Source of the DNA: Martinezella multihospitum | Lineage (GTDB): Bacteria; Pseudomonadota; Alphaproteobacteria; Rhizobiales; Rhizobiaceae | Length of the DNA stretch: 64,000 nt | Direction: 5' to 3' | NCBI RefSeq assembly: GCF_900094585.1 | Contig: NZ_FMAG01000005.1 | Span: 186,001-250,000, forward strand | In this document: piece by piece, positions 17,861 through 25,418 of the stretch | Numbering within the stretch: position 1 is the stretch's first letter | How the letters are laid out: every line of letters starts with the position of its first letter | Notes under the pieces: generated by a model | What the model was told of the DNA's origin: nothing | What the model saw: only the letters and a program-made list of their open reading frames with translations | The model's database searches: none | Made by a program: the position numbers and the translations under genes

Positions 17861-19114
17861 TTACGCCCATTCGCCCTTGCGCAGCACCGGCACGCGCGAG
17901 CCGTCCGCATTGATGCCGTCGACATCGACCTTGTCGGAGCCGATCATCCAGTCGATGTGGATCAGGCTGGAATTGCCGCCCTGCGCCTTGATCTGCTCCT
18001 GGCTGAGCTTGGCGCCGTCGATGAAGCACTTGGAATAGCACTGGCCGAGCGCGATGTGGCAGGAGGCGTTTTCGTCGAACAGCGTGTTGTAGAACAGGAT
18101 GCCGCTCGCCGAAATCGGCGAGGAATGCGGCACCAACGCCACTTCGCCAAGCCGGCGGGCGCCTTCGTCGGTGTCGAGCACCTTGTTCAGTACTTCCTCG
18201 CCGCGCGTCGCCTTGGCCTCGATGATCCGGCCGTCTTCGAAGCGTACCTGGATATTGTCGATCAGCGTGCCCTGATGCGAGAGCGGCTTGGTGGAGGAGA
18301 CATGTCCTTCGACGCGCAGCGCATGCGGCGTGGTGAAGACCTCTTCCGTCGGAATGTTCGGGTTGCAGGTGATGCCGTTCTTCGCTGTGGAGGCGCCGCC
18401 ATGCCATTCGTGGCCGTCGGCGAGGCCAACCGTCAGGTCGGTGCCCGGTCCCTGGAAATGCAGGGCGGAAAAGCGCTGGCCGTTCATCCAGGCCGAACGC
18501 TTGTGCAGATTGGCATTATGCTCTGCCCAGGCCGCGATCGGATCTTCGACATCGACGCGCGAAGCCGAGAAGATCGCCTTGGCGAGCTTTGCGACTGCGA
18601 TCGCTTCCGGATCGTTCGGGAAGACCAGCTTTGCCCAGGACGGGTTCGGGTAGGAAACGATGTTCCAGTTGGTGTCGAAATTCGAGATCTTTTCGAGTGC
18701 CGGCTTGTAGGCTGCCGAATTGGCGCGGTTGGCGCGCGCCACCTTGTTCGGGTCCTGGTTGGAGAGCAACATCGGGTTGTCGCCGGCGATGGCGAGGCGC
18801 GCCGTGTTGCTGGAGAAGGCCTTGGCCATGCCCTCGTAGAGCCAGTTTGCGGCGCGGTCGAAGCTGGCATCATGCCCGTATTCGTAACGGGCAAGCGTCG
18901 TCTCTTCGTCTGAATAGAAGGTGGAGACGAGTCCTGCGCCGGCCTTGTAGGCCTCGCGCGTGATCAGCCGCACCAGCGGCATCGCCGCGACCGGCGCCGT
19001 CATCAGCAGATCCTGGCCGGCCTGCAGCTGTAACCCGACCTTTACGGCCACTTCCGCAAGCTTTTCCAGCTTGGCGTGATCGACGGGATGATGGTTGGGG
19101 GAGGCTGATGTCAT
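17861..19114 (-). CDS. M29-family aminopeptidase
   Basis: 417 residues, normal for aminopeptidase T/AmpS. Metal-ligand regions are visible in the C-terminal half: NIPTEEVFTTP, ARRLGEVALVPHSS, ILFYNTLFDENASCHIALG and SLIHIDWMIGS. The N-terminal domain contains the KVGLQLQAGQDLLM segment typical of the family. M29 enzymes are cytoplasmic dimeric metallopeptidases that remove N-terminal residues from peptides. It ends at the bidirectional hairpin and is separated from ybaK by 93 bp, so it may be transcribed with it. Confidence 0.92.
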   Translation of the reverse strand: MTSASPNHHPVDHAKLEKLAEVAVKVGLQLQAGQDLLMTAPVAAMPLVRLITREAYKAGAGLVSTFYSDEETTLARYEYGHDASFDRAANWLYEGMAKAFSSNTARLAIAGDNPMLLSNQDPNKVARANRANSAAYKPALEKISNFDTNWNIVSYPNPSWAKLVFPNDPEAIAVAKLAKAIFSASRVDVEDPIAAWAEHNANLHKRSAWMNGQRFSALHFQGPGTDLTVGLADGHEWHGGASTAKNGITCNPNIPTEEVFTTPHALRVEGHVSSTKPLSHQGTLIDNIQVRFEDGRIIEAKATRGEEVLNKVLDTDEGARRLGEVALVPHSSPISASGILFYNTLFDENASCHIALGQCYSKCFIDGAKLSQEQIKAQGGNSSLIHIDWMIGSDKVDVDGINADGSRVPVLRKGEWA

Positions 19115-19207
19115 GACAAAACCTGCTTGCTTGCTTTCGAAGATGGTCAGAAGACTTAGACCTGTTTGCGGCGAAATTGAAGGCGGTTTGTCCGATCTTG
19201 GGGAAGG

Positions 19208-19681
19208 TCAAGCAATCAGCGGCGCGGCCTTGGCCTTGAGCGCGGCCAAAGCGTCCTGTGGGCTCAACCGCACCTGCAGGCCGCGCTGGCCGCCATTGAT
19301 ATAGACATAGGCTTCGGTCATCGCCTGTGCTTCGATCGCCGTCGGCACGATCTTCTTCTGGCCGAAGGGGCTGATGCCGCCGACATGATAGCCCGTCAGG
19401 CGCTCGGCATCGACGGGCTTCATCATGGCAGCCGATTTGCCGCCGAAGGCAGCGGCGAGCTTCTTCATGCTGACTTCGTGATCCGAGGGCACGACAACGC
19501 AGACCGGCTTGCCATCCACCTCGGCCATCAAGGTCTTCAATACACGATGCGGCTCCTCGCCCAGTGCCTCCGCCGCCTGCAGGCCGACACGCTCCGCATT
19601 CGGATCATAGTCATAGGCATGCACGGTGAAGGCGACTTTCGCCTGGGTCAGCACTTGCGTGGCGCGGGTGGTTTTGGACAT
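19208..19681 (-). CDS. ybaK: Cys-tRNA(Pro)/Cys-tRNA(Cys) deacylase, YbaK/EbsC type
   Basis: 157 residues. The family signatures are present: RVLKTLMAEVDGKPVCVVVPSD (the K46-equivalent lysine in VLKTL), LAAAFGGKSAAMMKP and the conserved GYHVGGISPFGQKK loop. YbaK removes misacylated cysteine from tRNA(Pro) and so acts in translation quality control. No partner genes are adjacent; a TA pair precedes it on the same strand and the aminopeptidase follows. Confidence 0.94.
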   Translation of the reverse strand: MSKTTRATQVLTQAKVAFTVHAYDYDPNAERVGLQAAEALGEEPHRVLKTLMAEVDGKPVCVVVPSDHEVSMKKLAAAFGGKSAAMMKPVDAERLTGYHVGGISPFGQKKIVPTAIEAQAMTEAYVYINGGQRGLQVRLSPQDALAALKAKAAPLIA

Positions 19682-19708
19682 GGGAGCAATATTTCCAGGC
19701 GTGCGGCT

Positions 19709-19936
19709 TTATCCGCGTTGGGAATGAACGCGATCAAGCTTTTCAAGAATGTCCAGACCACGAGCTTTGTCGCCCTTGGCTGCCCTGAGCCGAAACCGTG
19801 TCTCTGCATCGAATTCCGTGAGTGCTTTTGTGGTCAGTTCTTCGAAAAGCTTGTTGAGGCTTGTCCCGCGAGAGGCGGCAAGAGCCTTCAGCCGTTCATG
19901 CTGGTCGTTTGGAAGACGAATTGTCAGCGTGCTCAT
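19709..19936 (-). CDS. ribbon-helix-helix antitoxin (HicB/Arc-type DNA-binding)
   Basis: 75 residues from the ATG at 19936. STLTIRLPNDQHERLKALAASRGTSLNKLFEEL is a typical RHH: a beta strand with alternating T/I/R followed by two helices. The C-terminal half is charged, as expected for a toxin-binding tail. The ribosome-binding site AGAGGAAG lies inside the last codons of the PIN toxin gene, whose stop is one base away, so translation is coupled. The order toxin-then-antitoxin is the reverse of most type II pairs. It probably binds the palindrome at 20366-20395. Confidence 0.85.
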   Translation of the reverse strand: MSTLTIRLPNDQHERLKALAASRGTSLNKLFEELTTKALTEFDAETRFRLRAAKGDKARGLDILEKLDRVHSQRG

Positions 19937-19937
19937 G

Positions 19938-20363
19938 TCAAAGCTTCCTCTGAATAAGAAATTCACCTGCTGTATGAATGTTCAGCTGCGGAAATAGCAA
20001 TTCCGCTTGGGCGAAATCTTTTTTGTTTGCCGTTATCAACGCCGAAGCGCCGCCACCGACCGCCAGTTCGATCAAATGATTGTCTCCTTGGTCGTGCAAG
20101 TTTGGACGCCATAGGTAATATATGGGAATCCACAAGCAGCTTGAAAGGAATGCATCGAGGAGTGTGGAGCGATCTTCTCTTGAGATGAATCGATTGTCGA
20201 AAAGGGCATCCCTTCCGCAAACATCCTCGTATTCGGCAAACAACGCGTTGCTGATCAGTGGAGCCAGGCGCCCTTCGAGACAGAGGCGGATCACCTGTCG
20301 CGGCGCACCATCGGCGTTCATGATCGCAGAAACGAAAATGTTCGTGTCAATGACAACCTTCAT
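19938..20363 (-). CDS. PIN-domain toxin of a type II toxin-antitoxin pair
   Basis: 141 residues, a single PIN domain of the TIGR00305/COG1569 kind. Acidic catalytic residues are visible: D6 in VVIDTNIFVSA, E44 in LFAEYEDV, D94 in DQGDNHLIELA and D116 in ANKKDF. PIN toxins are Mg-dependent ribonucleases that cut tRNA, rRNA or mRNA. It is encoded upstream of its RHH antitoxin. The ATG lies two bases from a perfect 30-bp palindrome and no Shine-Dalgarno sequence fits between them, so a leaderless message is possible. Confidence 0.88.
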   Translation of the reverse strand: MKVVIDTNIFVSAIMNADGAPRQVIRLCLEGRLAPLISNALFAEYEDVCGRDALFDNRFISREDRSTLLDAFLSSCLWIPIYYLWRPNLHDQGDNHLIELAVGGGASALITANKKDFAQAELLFPQLNIHTAGEFLIQRKL

Positions 20364-20365
20364 GC

Positions 20366-20395
20366 GAATTTGATAGCATATATGCTATCAAATTC
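20366..20395. promoter_or_regulatory. perfect 30-bp palindromic operator of the PIN/RHH operon
   Basis: The half-site GAATTTGATAGCATA is followed directly by its exact reverse complement. The palindrome ends 2 bases before the toxin ATG and starts 16 bases after the stop of the ArsC-like gene. It contains the ATAGCATATATGCTAT core often seen at type II TA operators. It almost certainly binds the RHH antitoxin for autoregulation and must overlap the promoter. Confidence 0.85.
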
Positions 20396-20411
20396 AAAGT
20401 GTGGTGGCTGA

Positions 20412-20765
20412 TCAAGCCTTGCCGAACGCGGCCGCATAAATATCCGGCTTGAAGCCGATGAGCAGTTTGCCGTCCGCTTCCAGCACGGGGCGCTTGATCA
20501 TCGAAGGCTGCGCCATCATCAGCTGAATGGCCTTGTCCTTCGAAAGATCGGTGCGATCGGCTTCTGGCAGGGCCTTGAAAGTCGTGCCGGCGCGGTTGAG
20601 CACGACTTCCCAGCCGGCGTCCTTCGTCCAGCGTTCCAGATGATCCCGATCGATGCCGACGGCCTTGTAGTCGTGAAAGTCATAGGCAATGCCATGGCCT
20701 TCGAGCCAGGTGCGGGCCTTCTTCATCGTGTCGCAGTTCTTGATGCCGTAAATGGTGATCGTCAT
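20412..20765 (-). CDS. ArsC/Spx-family thioredoxin-fold protein (YffB-like)
   Basis: 117 residues from the ATG at 20765 (MTITIYGIKNCDTMKKA). It keeps the single N-terminal cysteine C11 in the KNCDTMKKA loop and ends IGFKPDIYAAAFG, like YffB proteins. The RPVLEADGKLLIGF segment matches the ArsC family RPI(V) motif. Arsenate reduction is not implied: YffB-like members have a glutathione-linked reductase activity of unclear role. It precedes the TA pair on the same strand but the TA promoter lies between them. Confidence 0.85.
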   Translation of the reverse strand: MTITIYGIKNCDTMKKARTWLEGHGIAYDFHDYKAVGIDRDHLERWTKDAGWEVVLNRAGTTFKALPEADRTDLSKDKAIQLMMAQPSMIKRPVLEADGKLLIGFKPDIYAAAFGKA

Positions 20766-20880
20766 GGCGAATCCGTCTCTTGCTGTCCGGTAGCGCATAG
20801 CATGCGAATAAAGGCGGATGAAAGCCGGCCAGATGGAGAAGCGGTTCTCTCATCCGTTGCAGTTACCGGCGATAATCCTG

Positions 20881-20903
20881 TAAATATGCAGCATGCATAT
20901 TTA
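20881..20903. promoter_or_regulatory. inverted repeat upstream of the marR-like gene
   Basis: TAAATATGCA and TGCATATTTA form perfect 10-bp arms around GCA. The 23-bp dyad lies 16 bases before the chosen ATG and covers an earlier in-frame ATG at 20893. This is the size and place of a MarR-dimer autoregulatory site. Confidence 0.6.
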
Positions 20904-20919
20904 TCGTGCGGGTTGGAGC

Positions 20920-21441
20920 ATGGCGACGGACAAGGAAATAATGCGACTGGAAAACCTCCTTGGCGCCATGAGCCTTGCTCTGGTGGATAAGATGGAAAAG
21001 GCTTTTGTCGCTGAAACCGGCCTTGGACCGAGCGCCATTGCCGCCATCGTTCAGATCGGCACCGAGCCCGGCCTGACGATCGAGACCTTGCGCCGAATGA
21101 TCGCGCTTTCCCATTCCGCCACCGTGCGCCTCGTCGATCAGCTGGTGACGTCCGATCTCGTGCTGCGTGCAGGTGGTGTCGAGGGAGATAAGCGCGCCCG
21201 GTCACTGCAATTGACGGAGAAAGGCCGCCAGCTCTTTGACAGGAGCCTTGCCGCCCGCCGGGCCGTTATCCATCGGGCTTTTGGCGTGCTGGGACGGGAG
21301 GAGACAGCGCAGTTCGGTCGTCTCATCGAAAAGCTGCTGCCGGCATTGGTCGATCTTGGTGATGACCAGGATGTGGTCTGCCGTGTTTGCGATCAAGGCG
21401 TTTGCGACCAGGATCGCTGCCCGATTGCCTTCATGACATAA
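20920..21441 (+). CDS. MarR-family regulator with C-terminal cysteine cluster
   Basis: 173 residues from the ATG at 20920; the ATG at 20941 has a better-placed AAGGA and is equally possible. The winged-helix core shows TIETLRRMIALSHSATVRLVDQL and a wing with GDKRARSLQLTEKG. After the dimerisation helix the tail reads CRVCDQGVCDQDRC, four cysteines in 14 residues, which looks like a metal or redox site that ordinary MarR proteins lack. A 23-bp inverted repeat overlaps the upstream region, suggesting autoregulation. The target genes are not evident; the ArsC-like gene is divergent with 127 bp between. Confidence 0.85.
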   Translation: MATDKEIMRLENLLGAMSLALVDKMEKAFVAETGLGPSAIAAIVQIGTEPGLTIETLRRMIALSHSATVRLVDQLVTSDLVLRAGGVEGDKRARSLQLTEKGRQLFDRSLAARRAVIHRAFGVLGREETAQFGRLIEKLLPALVDLGDDQDVVCRVCDQGVCDQDRCPIAFMT

Positions 21442-21572
21442 CTTCAGGATAGGAGCCTTGACATTTTCATCAAATATATGCACACTACATACATATACTT
21501 CGAAGAGCAATAACTGCCACCTTCGATAATCTGAACATTGCCTGCATCAATTCGATCGGAGGCATGATCGTG

Positions 21573-21725
21573 ATGGGAAACCGTTCAATTATTATCCGGC
21601 TAATGGATAGCCATCGCGCGGCTCTTGCGAGCGCGCTGCATCATATCGGTCGCTTCGGCATTCTTCTCAGGGTATCAGCGGCGATCGCCTTCACCATGCG
21701 CTGCAAGGTGATCGATCGCCGCTAA
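21573..21725 (+). CDS. possible small basic protein, 50 residues
   Basis: An ORF starts MGNRSIIIRLMDSHRAALA and ends MRCKVIDRR. GGAGG lies 10 bases before this ATG; an in-frame ATG at 21564 sits too close to it. The peptide has a hydrophobic middle (about 25-41) and many arginines, so membrane association is possible. It fills an otherwise empty 290-bp gap. No family is recognised. The last third lies in a long hairpin, so this could instead be a non-coding repeat. Confidence 0.35.
   Translation: MGNRSIIIRLMDSHRAALASALHHIGRFGILLRVSAAIAFTMRCKVIDRR
21677..21723. other. large hairpin with 11-bp stem
   Basis: AGCGGCGATCG and CGATCGCCGCT are perfectly complementary, and an inner TCACC/GGTGA pairing extends the structure. 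It sits 8 bases beyond the end of the minus-strand deacylase gene, so it may protect or end that transcript although no T-run follows. Confidence 0.5.
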
Positions 21726-21731
21726 AGGAAA

Positions 21732-22793
21732 TCAATCTTCCAGCGTACCCGGCTTGCGGGCGACGGAGCTTGGTCTGTCCGAGCCGATCTTCATCAGATC
21801 GCCGCGTCGGCGCACCAGCCGGTCCGAGACGCGAGTGACGATCAGGCCCGCCTGCGGCGCGCGGACATCGATCATGCCGTCCACCATGCCGGGCGCAGTG
21901 ATAATGGTCGCCAGCAGGTCGCCTTCTTCGATCCGTTCGCCGATATTGCGATGGAAAAGCACGGTGCCTGCCTGTGGCGCACGGATCATCTCGACATTGT
22001 CGAGCGGCACGGCCGGTCCGCTAAAGATGCCAGGCGCGACACCGTCGTCCCGTACCGCACCGCGCACGGCGAGGAAGCGCCAGAGCCCTTCGGCATCGTT
22101 CTTTGCCATTTCGGGATAGACGTCGCGCGTGCCGCGTAATTCCACCGTCACCGAAAGCTTGCCCGGCAGCCTCGCCTTCTTTTCCCCCGGCACTTCATAT
22201 TTCCAGGCGAAGCTGACGGCCTCCTCGAAGGCCGAGCTTTCGCCGTCGGAGAGCAGCACGGCATCCATGTCAAGCGCTGCCGCAAGATCGGAAGCCTCCG
22301 GCCAGAATGCCTCGTCGATATAGGCATATTGCAGGGATTCGTCATCGCAATGGAGGTCGATCACCAGATCGGCACCGAGCGCCATATGGATCAGCTGACG
22401 CTTCAGCCGGTCGACGGCGGGGTAGCGTTCCAGATTTTCGATCAAAAGATCGCGGTCACGCAGCGAGATCAGTGGAAAGTCGCGGTTGAAGTTGGTGCGC
22501 GATCCGAGATCGAAGCGGCCCTGCATCTCGCCGAAATGCGATTGCGCCGCGCCGATCGGGTTCGCGTGCGGGACGACGACGATATCGCTCAGAATGGCGC
22601 CTTCGGCTTCCGCTTTTCGAAGCCGCTCGCAGAGAAAATGCACCAGCGCCGTGCCCGGCAGCTCGCCGGCATGCAAAGCGGCCTGAATGTAGATCTTCGG
22701 CGCATCGGGCTTGCTGCCGGCAAAATGCAGAACGGGCAGCCGCCATGCGATCCCCGGAGTATCGCCTTCGATGACGATTTCGGTGATGTTCAT
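21732..22793 (-). CDS. succinylglutamate desuccinylase/aspartoacylase-family deacylase (M14-like)
   Basis: 353 residues from the ATG at 22793, with GGAGG upstream. Zinc ligands are visible in HAGELPG (H and E) and in the DLHCDDES segment, the pattern of aspartoacylase-type carboxypeptidase-fold enzymes. The C-terminal part (ITAPGMVDGMIDVRAPQAGLIV) is the small beta domain of this family, which resembles a lipoyl domain. Members remove acyl groups from N-acyl amino acids, for example in ectoine breakdown. It lies 115 bp downstream of an MFS gene that could import the substrate. Confidence 0.87.
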   Translation of the reverse strand: MNITEIVIEGDTPGIAWRLPVLHFAGSKPDAPKIYIQAALHAGELPGTALVHFLCERLRKAEAEGAILSDIVVVPHANPIGAAQSHFGEMQGRFDLGSRTNFNRDFPLISLRDRDLLIENLERYPAVDRLKRQLIHMALGADLVIDLHCDDESLQYAYIDEAFWPEASDLAAALDMDAVLLSDGESSAFEEAVSFAWKYEVPGEKKARLPGKLSVTVELRGTRDVYPEMAKNDAEGLWRFLAVRGAVRDDGVAPGIFSGPAVPLDNVEMIRAPQAGTVLFHRNIGERIEEGDLLATIITAPGMVDGMIDVRAPQAGLIVTRVSDRLVRRRGDLMKIGSDRPSSVARKPGTLED

Positions 22794-22908
22794 ATGTGGG
22801 CCTCCTGCTTTGTGATCATCGCAGACCCATATCAAGCCTTGGCTGCAGGCCGCAACCATTTGTCGCCTGACGACGGCATGCGGATCGGGAAGGGCAGCCT
22901 GAACGGCT

Positions 22909-24126
22909 CTAGCGGCTGCCGTTCCTGCGCAGGCAGAAGCTCAGGATCAGGCTGAGCAGCACCGCACCGACGCCGAAGGAGAAGGGCGCGGCATAGCCGA
23001 GGTGATCGGCGAACAGGCCGGCGATCGGGCCGGTCGAGCCGAGCGATACATCGAGAAAGATCGAGTAGAGCCCCAGCGCAACGCCGCGGTTCTGCGGAGG
23101 GATACGCTCCATGGCCTCGTTGCCGAGTGCCGGGAAGACGGGCGCGAAGCCCGCGCCGGCGAGAGCCGCGCCGATGATGGCAACCGTTGGTGAGGGTGCA
23201 AAGGCGAGTGCGGCGAGGCCGATGATTTCGATGACAAGCGAAATGCGCACCAGCGGCAGGCCGCCGAAGCGGGCGACAGCCTGCGCAAGACCCAGGCGCA
23301 CGCCCATGAAGGCAAGGCCGAAGGCGCTGAGCGCGAAGGAGGCGCCGTCCCAGTTGCGGCTATGGAAGAATAGCGCGACGAAGGCCATGACGACGCCGAA
23401 GCCGCTCGAGGCGAGCGCCAGCGCGACGCCGTACGGTGCAACGCGGCTCAGCACCTGGCCGGTACCGATGCCCTTTTCCTTCACGCCCGGAACCGGGGGC
23501 CGCGTTTGCGCCAGCGTGAAGCCGGCAACCGCGAGGATGATGGTGACGACGCCGATGGCGAAGAAGCCGTATTGCCCCTGCAGCCAGGCGCCGAACGGCG
23601 CGGCGAGCGCTATACCGCCATAGGTGGCGATGCCATTCCAGGAGATAATGCGAACGGTCTCGCGTGATCCCATCAGGCCGATCGCCCAGGTGATCGCCGC
23701 CGTGCTCACCCAGCTCTCGCCGATGCCGAGCGCCAGCCGGCCCGCAAGCAGAAGAGCAAGGCTTGCTGCCGGGACCTGGATCGTAAAGGTGGAGGCGATG
23801 GTGAGTGCGCCAGACAAACCATAGGCAAGGAAGCCCAGGAAGACCGAGCGGCGTGGCCCATACTGATCACAGAGCCGCCCGACATGCGCCCGGCTGACGA
23901 TGGTCGCCACATATTGCGTGCTGACGGCGATGCCGGCCCAGACGACGCCGAAGCCGAGGCTGCTGTCGACATAAGTCGGCAGAACCGCAAGCGGCAGGCC
24001 GATGGCAAGGTAGCCGAAGAATGTCAGCGCGACGATCGAGATGAGAGACAGGGTCGAAGTGGACCGGATGGTCTGGGAAGCAGTGTTCACGGGATATCGC
24101 CTGCGGGCACCGGCAGCGGTGTCCAT
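22909..24126 (-). CDS. MFS transporter of the YhhS/YfcJ type
   Basis: 405 residues from the ATG at 24126; a GTG at 24090 that gives VNTASQTIRS is also plausible because homologues begin near there. There are twelve transmembrane helices. TFFGYLAIGLPLAVLPTYV and GLAISxQYxATxxSRxHxGRxxD-like residues (here AGIAVSTQYVATIVSRAHVGRLCD) match E. coli YhhS/YfcJ, which are drug or sugar exporters of unproven substrate. RLCDQYGPRR is the MFS loop 2-3 motif. A convergent or coupled partner is not clear. Confidence 0.88.
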   Translation of the reverse strand: MDTAAGARRRYPVNTASQTIRSTSTLSLISIVALTFFGYLAIGLPLAVLPTYVDSSLGFGVVWAGIAVSTQYVATIVSRAHVGRLCDQYGPRRSVFLGFLAYGLSGALTIASTFTIQVPAASLALLLAGRLALGIGESWVSTAAITWAIGLMGSRETVRIISWNGIATYGGIALAAPFGAWLQGQYGFFAIGVVTIILAVAGFTLAQTRPPVPGVKEKGIGTGQVLSRVAPYGVALALASSGFGVVMAFVALFFHSRNWDGASFALSAFGLAFMGVRLGLAQAVARFGGLPLVRISLVIEIIGLAALAFAPSPTVAIIGAALAGAGFAPVFPALGNEAMERIPPQNRGVALGLYSIFLDVSLGSTGPIAGLFADHLGYAAPFSFGVGAVLLSLILSFCLRRNGSR

Positions 24127-24314
24127 GCTGTTTGCCACGAAGGATCGGGTTTTCGTATCGGATAGCCATGACGGCGGCGGCCTGAGAGCCGTGCGCCGCC
24201 ATATGCAACCGGTATCAGGCAGGAGCAGGCATGGTCAACGAATTGCTGCCTTGCAGCAAAAGCCATTGACGGGATGAATGGATTGTGCGTCGAAGCTAAA
24301 ACACCCCATCGCAA

Positions 24315-24345
24315 TGAGTGGAGCCCTGCCGGGAGGCTCCGCTCA
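24315..24345 (-). terminator. probable terminator of the quinone oxidoreductase gene
   Basis: GAGTGGAGCC pairs with GGCTCCGCTC through one non-Watson-Crick position around a 9-nt loop, 8 bases beyond the stop codon on the minus strand. No strong T-run follows until GTGTTTTAG about 15 bases later. Confidence 0.45.
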
Positions 24346-24352
24346 CAGGTTA

Positions 24353-25327
24353 TCACATTGTCAAGACGACACTGGCCGTGGTTCTGCCCGCCTCAAGGTC
24401 GGCATGGGCCTGGGCTGCGTCCTTGAGCGCGTATTCGGCGCCGATCGGATTGACGAGGCCTGCCTGCAGCGCAGCCATCAACGCGGCGGCGCCCTGGCGG
24501 TAGAGCTCCGGATCGCTGGCATAGGTCAACACGCTCGGGCGCGACAGGCCGATCGCGCGGGGCGCGGTCAGTTCCTCGATCTGGATCGGTGGAATGGGGC
24601 CGCCTGCCTGGCCGAGACTTGCGACCATGCCGAAGGGGCGTACGGCGGCAAGGGTCTGCGACAGCATGGTGCCGCCGATCCCATCGACGGCGAGATGCAC
24701 GCCGCGACGATCGGCAATGCAGCGCGTTTCCTCCACCCAATCCTCGGATGTGTGCAGAAGAACCGCGTCGGCGCCTGCCTCATAGGCGAAGCCCGCTTTG
24801 GCTTCGGAGCCGACCGTGGCGATGACGTTTGCGCCAATCCGCTTGGCAAGGCGCGTCACGAGCTGGCCGAGACCGCCGGCGCCAGCATGCACCAGCACCC
24901 ATTCGCCTGCTTTCACGGGATAGACCTTTTGCAGTACCATTTGTGCCGTCAATCCGCGCAGCATCGTGCTGCCGGCAACGCGTTCGCTGACGCCTTCGGG
25001 CAGTTTCACCAGTCGGGTGGCTGAAAGCGTGCGCACCTCGGCATAGCTGCCAAGCGGATGGCCGATATAGGCGACGCGGTCGCCAACCTTCAATCCTGCG
25101 ACTTCGGGGCCGACCGCGTCGACGACACCGGCGCCCTCGAAGCCGAGCACGCTTTGCCCTGGCGGCAGCGGATAAAGTCCGGAACGGACATAGATATCGA
25201 CGAAATTGACGCCGGAAATGCTCTGGCGGATGCGGGCTTGGCCCAGGCCCGGCTCAGTGGCAGGGAGTTCGATGGCTTTCATGGCCTCGGGTCCGCCAGG
25301 GCCGGTAATGGCAATCGCTAGGGGCAT
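24353..25327 (-). CDS. zinc-independent NADPH:quinone oxidoreductase (MDR family)
   Basis: 324 residues from the ATG at 25327, with AGGAG upstream; the frame is open further but the extra residues do not match the family. GroES-like N-terminal domain: SGVNFVDIYVRSGLYPLPPGQSVLGFEGAGVV. Rossmann domain: VLVHAGAGGLGQLVTRLAKRIGANVIATVGS (about 145-175). There are no structural or catalytic zinc cysteines, as in quinone reductase/zeta-crystallin. It reduces quinones or enones with NADPH. It is divergent from a LysR gene, its probable regulator. Confidence 0.92.
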   Translation of the reverse strand: MPLAIAITGPGGPEAMKAIELPATEPGLGQARIRQSISGVNFVDIYVRSGLYPLPPGQSVLGFEGAGVVDAVGPEVAGLKVGDRVAYIGHPLGSYAEVRTLSATRLVKLPEGVSERVAGSTMLRGLTAQMVLQKVYPVKAGEWVLVHAGAGGLGQLVTRLAKRIGANVIATVGSEAKAGFAYEAGADAVLLHTSEDWVEETRCIADRRGVHLAVDGIGGTMLSQTLAAVRPFGMVASLGQAGGPIPPIQIEELTAPRAIGLSRPSVLTYASDPELYRQGAAALMAALQAGLVNPIGAEYALKDAAQAHADLEAGRTTASVVLTM

Positions 25328-25382
25328 GCGGAAGTCTCCTTTCAGGAGATCTTTGACCATAAAGCCCGGCTTGAATAAATTC

Positions 25383-25401
25383 GGTATGAACTCACCATAC
25401 C
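25383..25401. promoter_or_regulatory. GGTATG-N7-CATACC dyad in a LysR divergent region
   Basis: Perfect 6-bp arms with a 7-bp spacer lie 17 bases before the LysR ATG and 55 bp before the divergent oxidoreductase start. LysR-type regulators typically bind such interrupted dyads to repress themselves and activate the neighbour. Confidence 0.5.
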
Positions 25402-25418
25402 TGTGCAATAATGCACCG

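Noticed and set aside
20412..20765. Arsenate reductase as part of an arsenic operon
   Set aside because: The protein is the YffB/Spx-like branch and there is no arsB, acr3 or arsR gene nearby.
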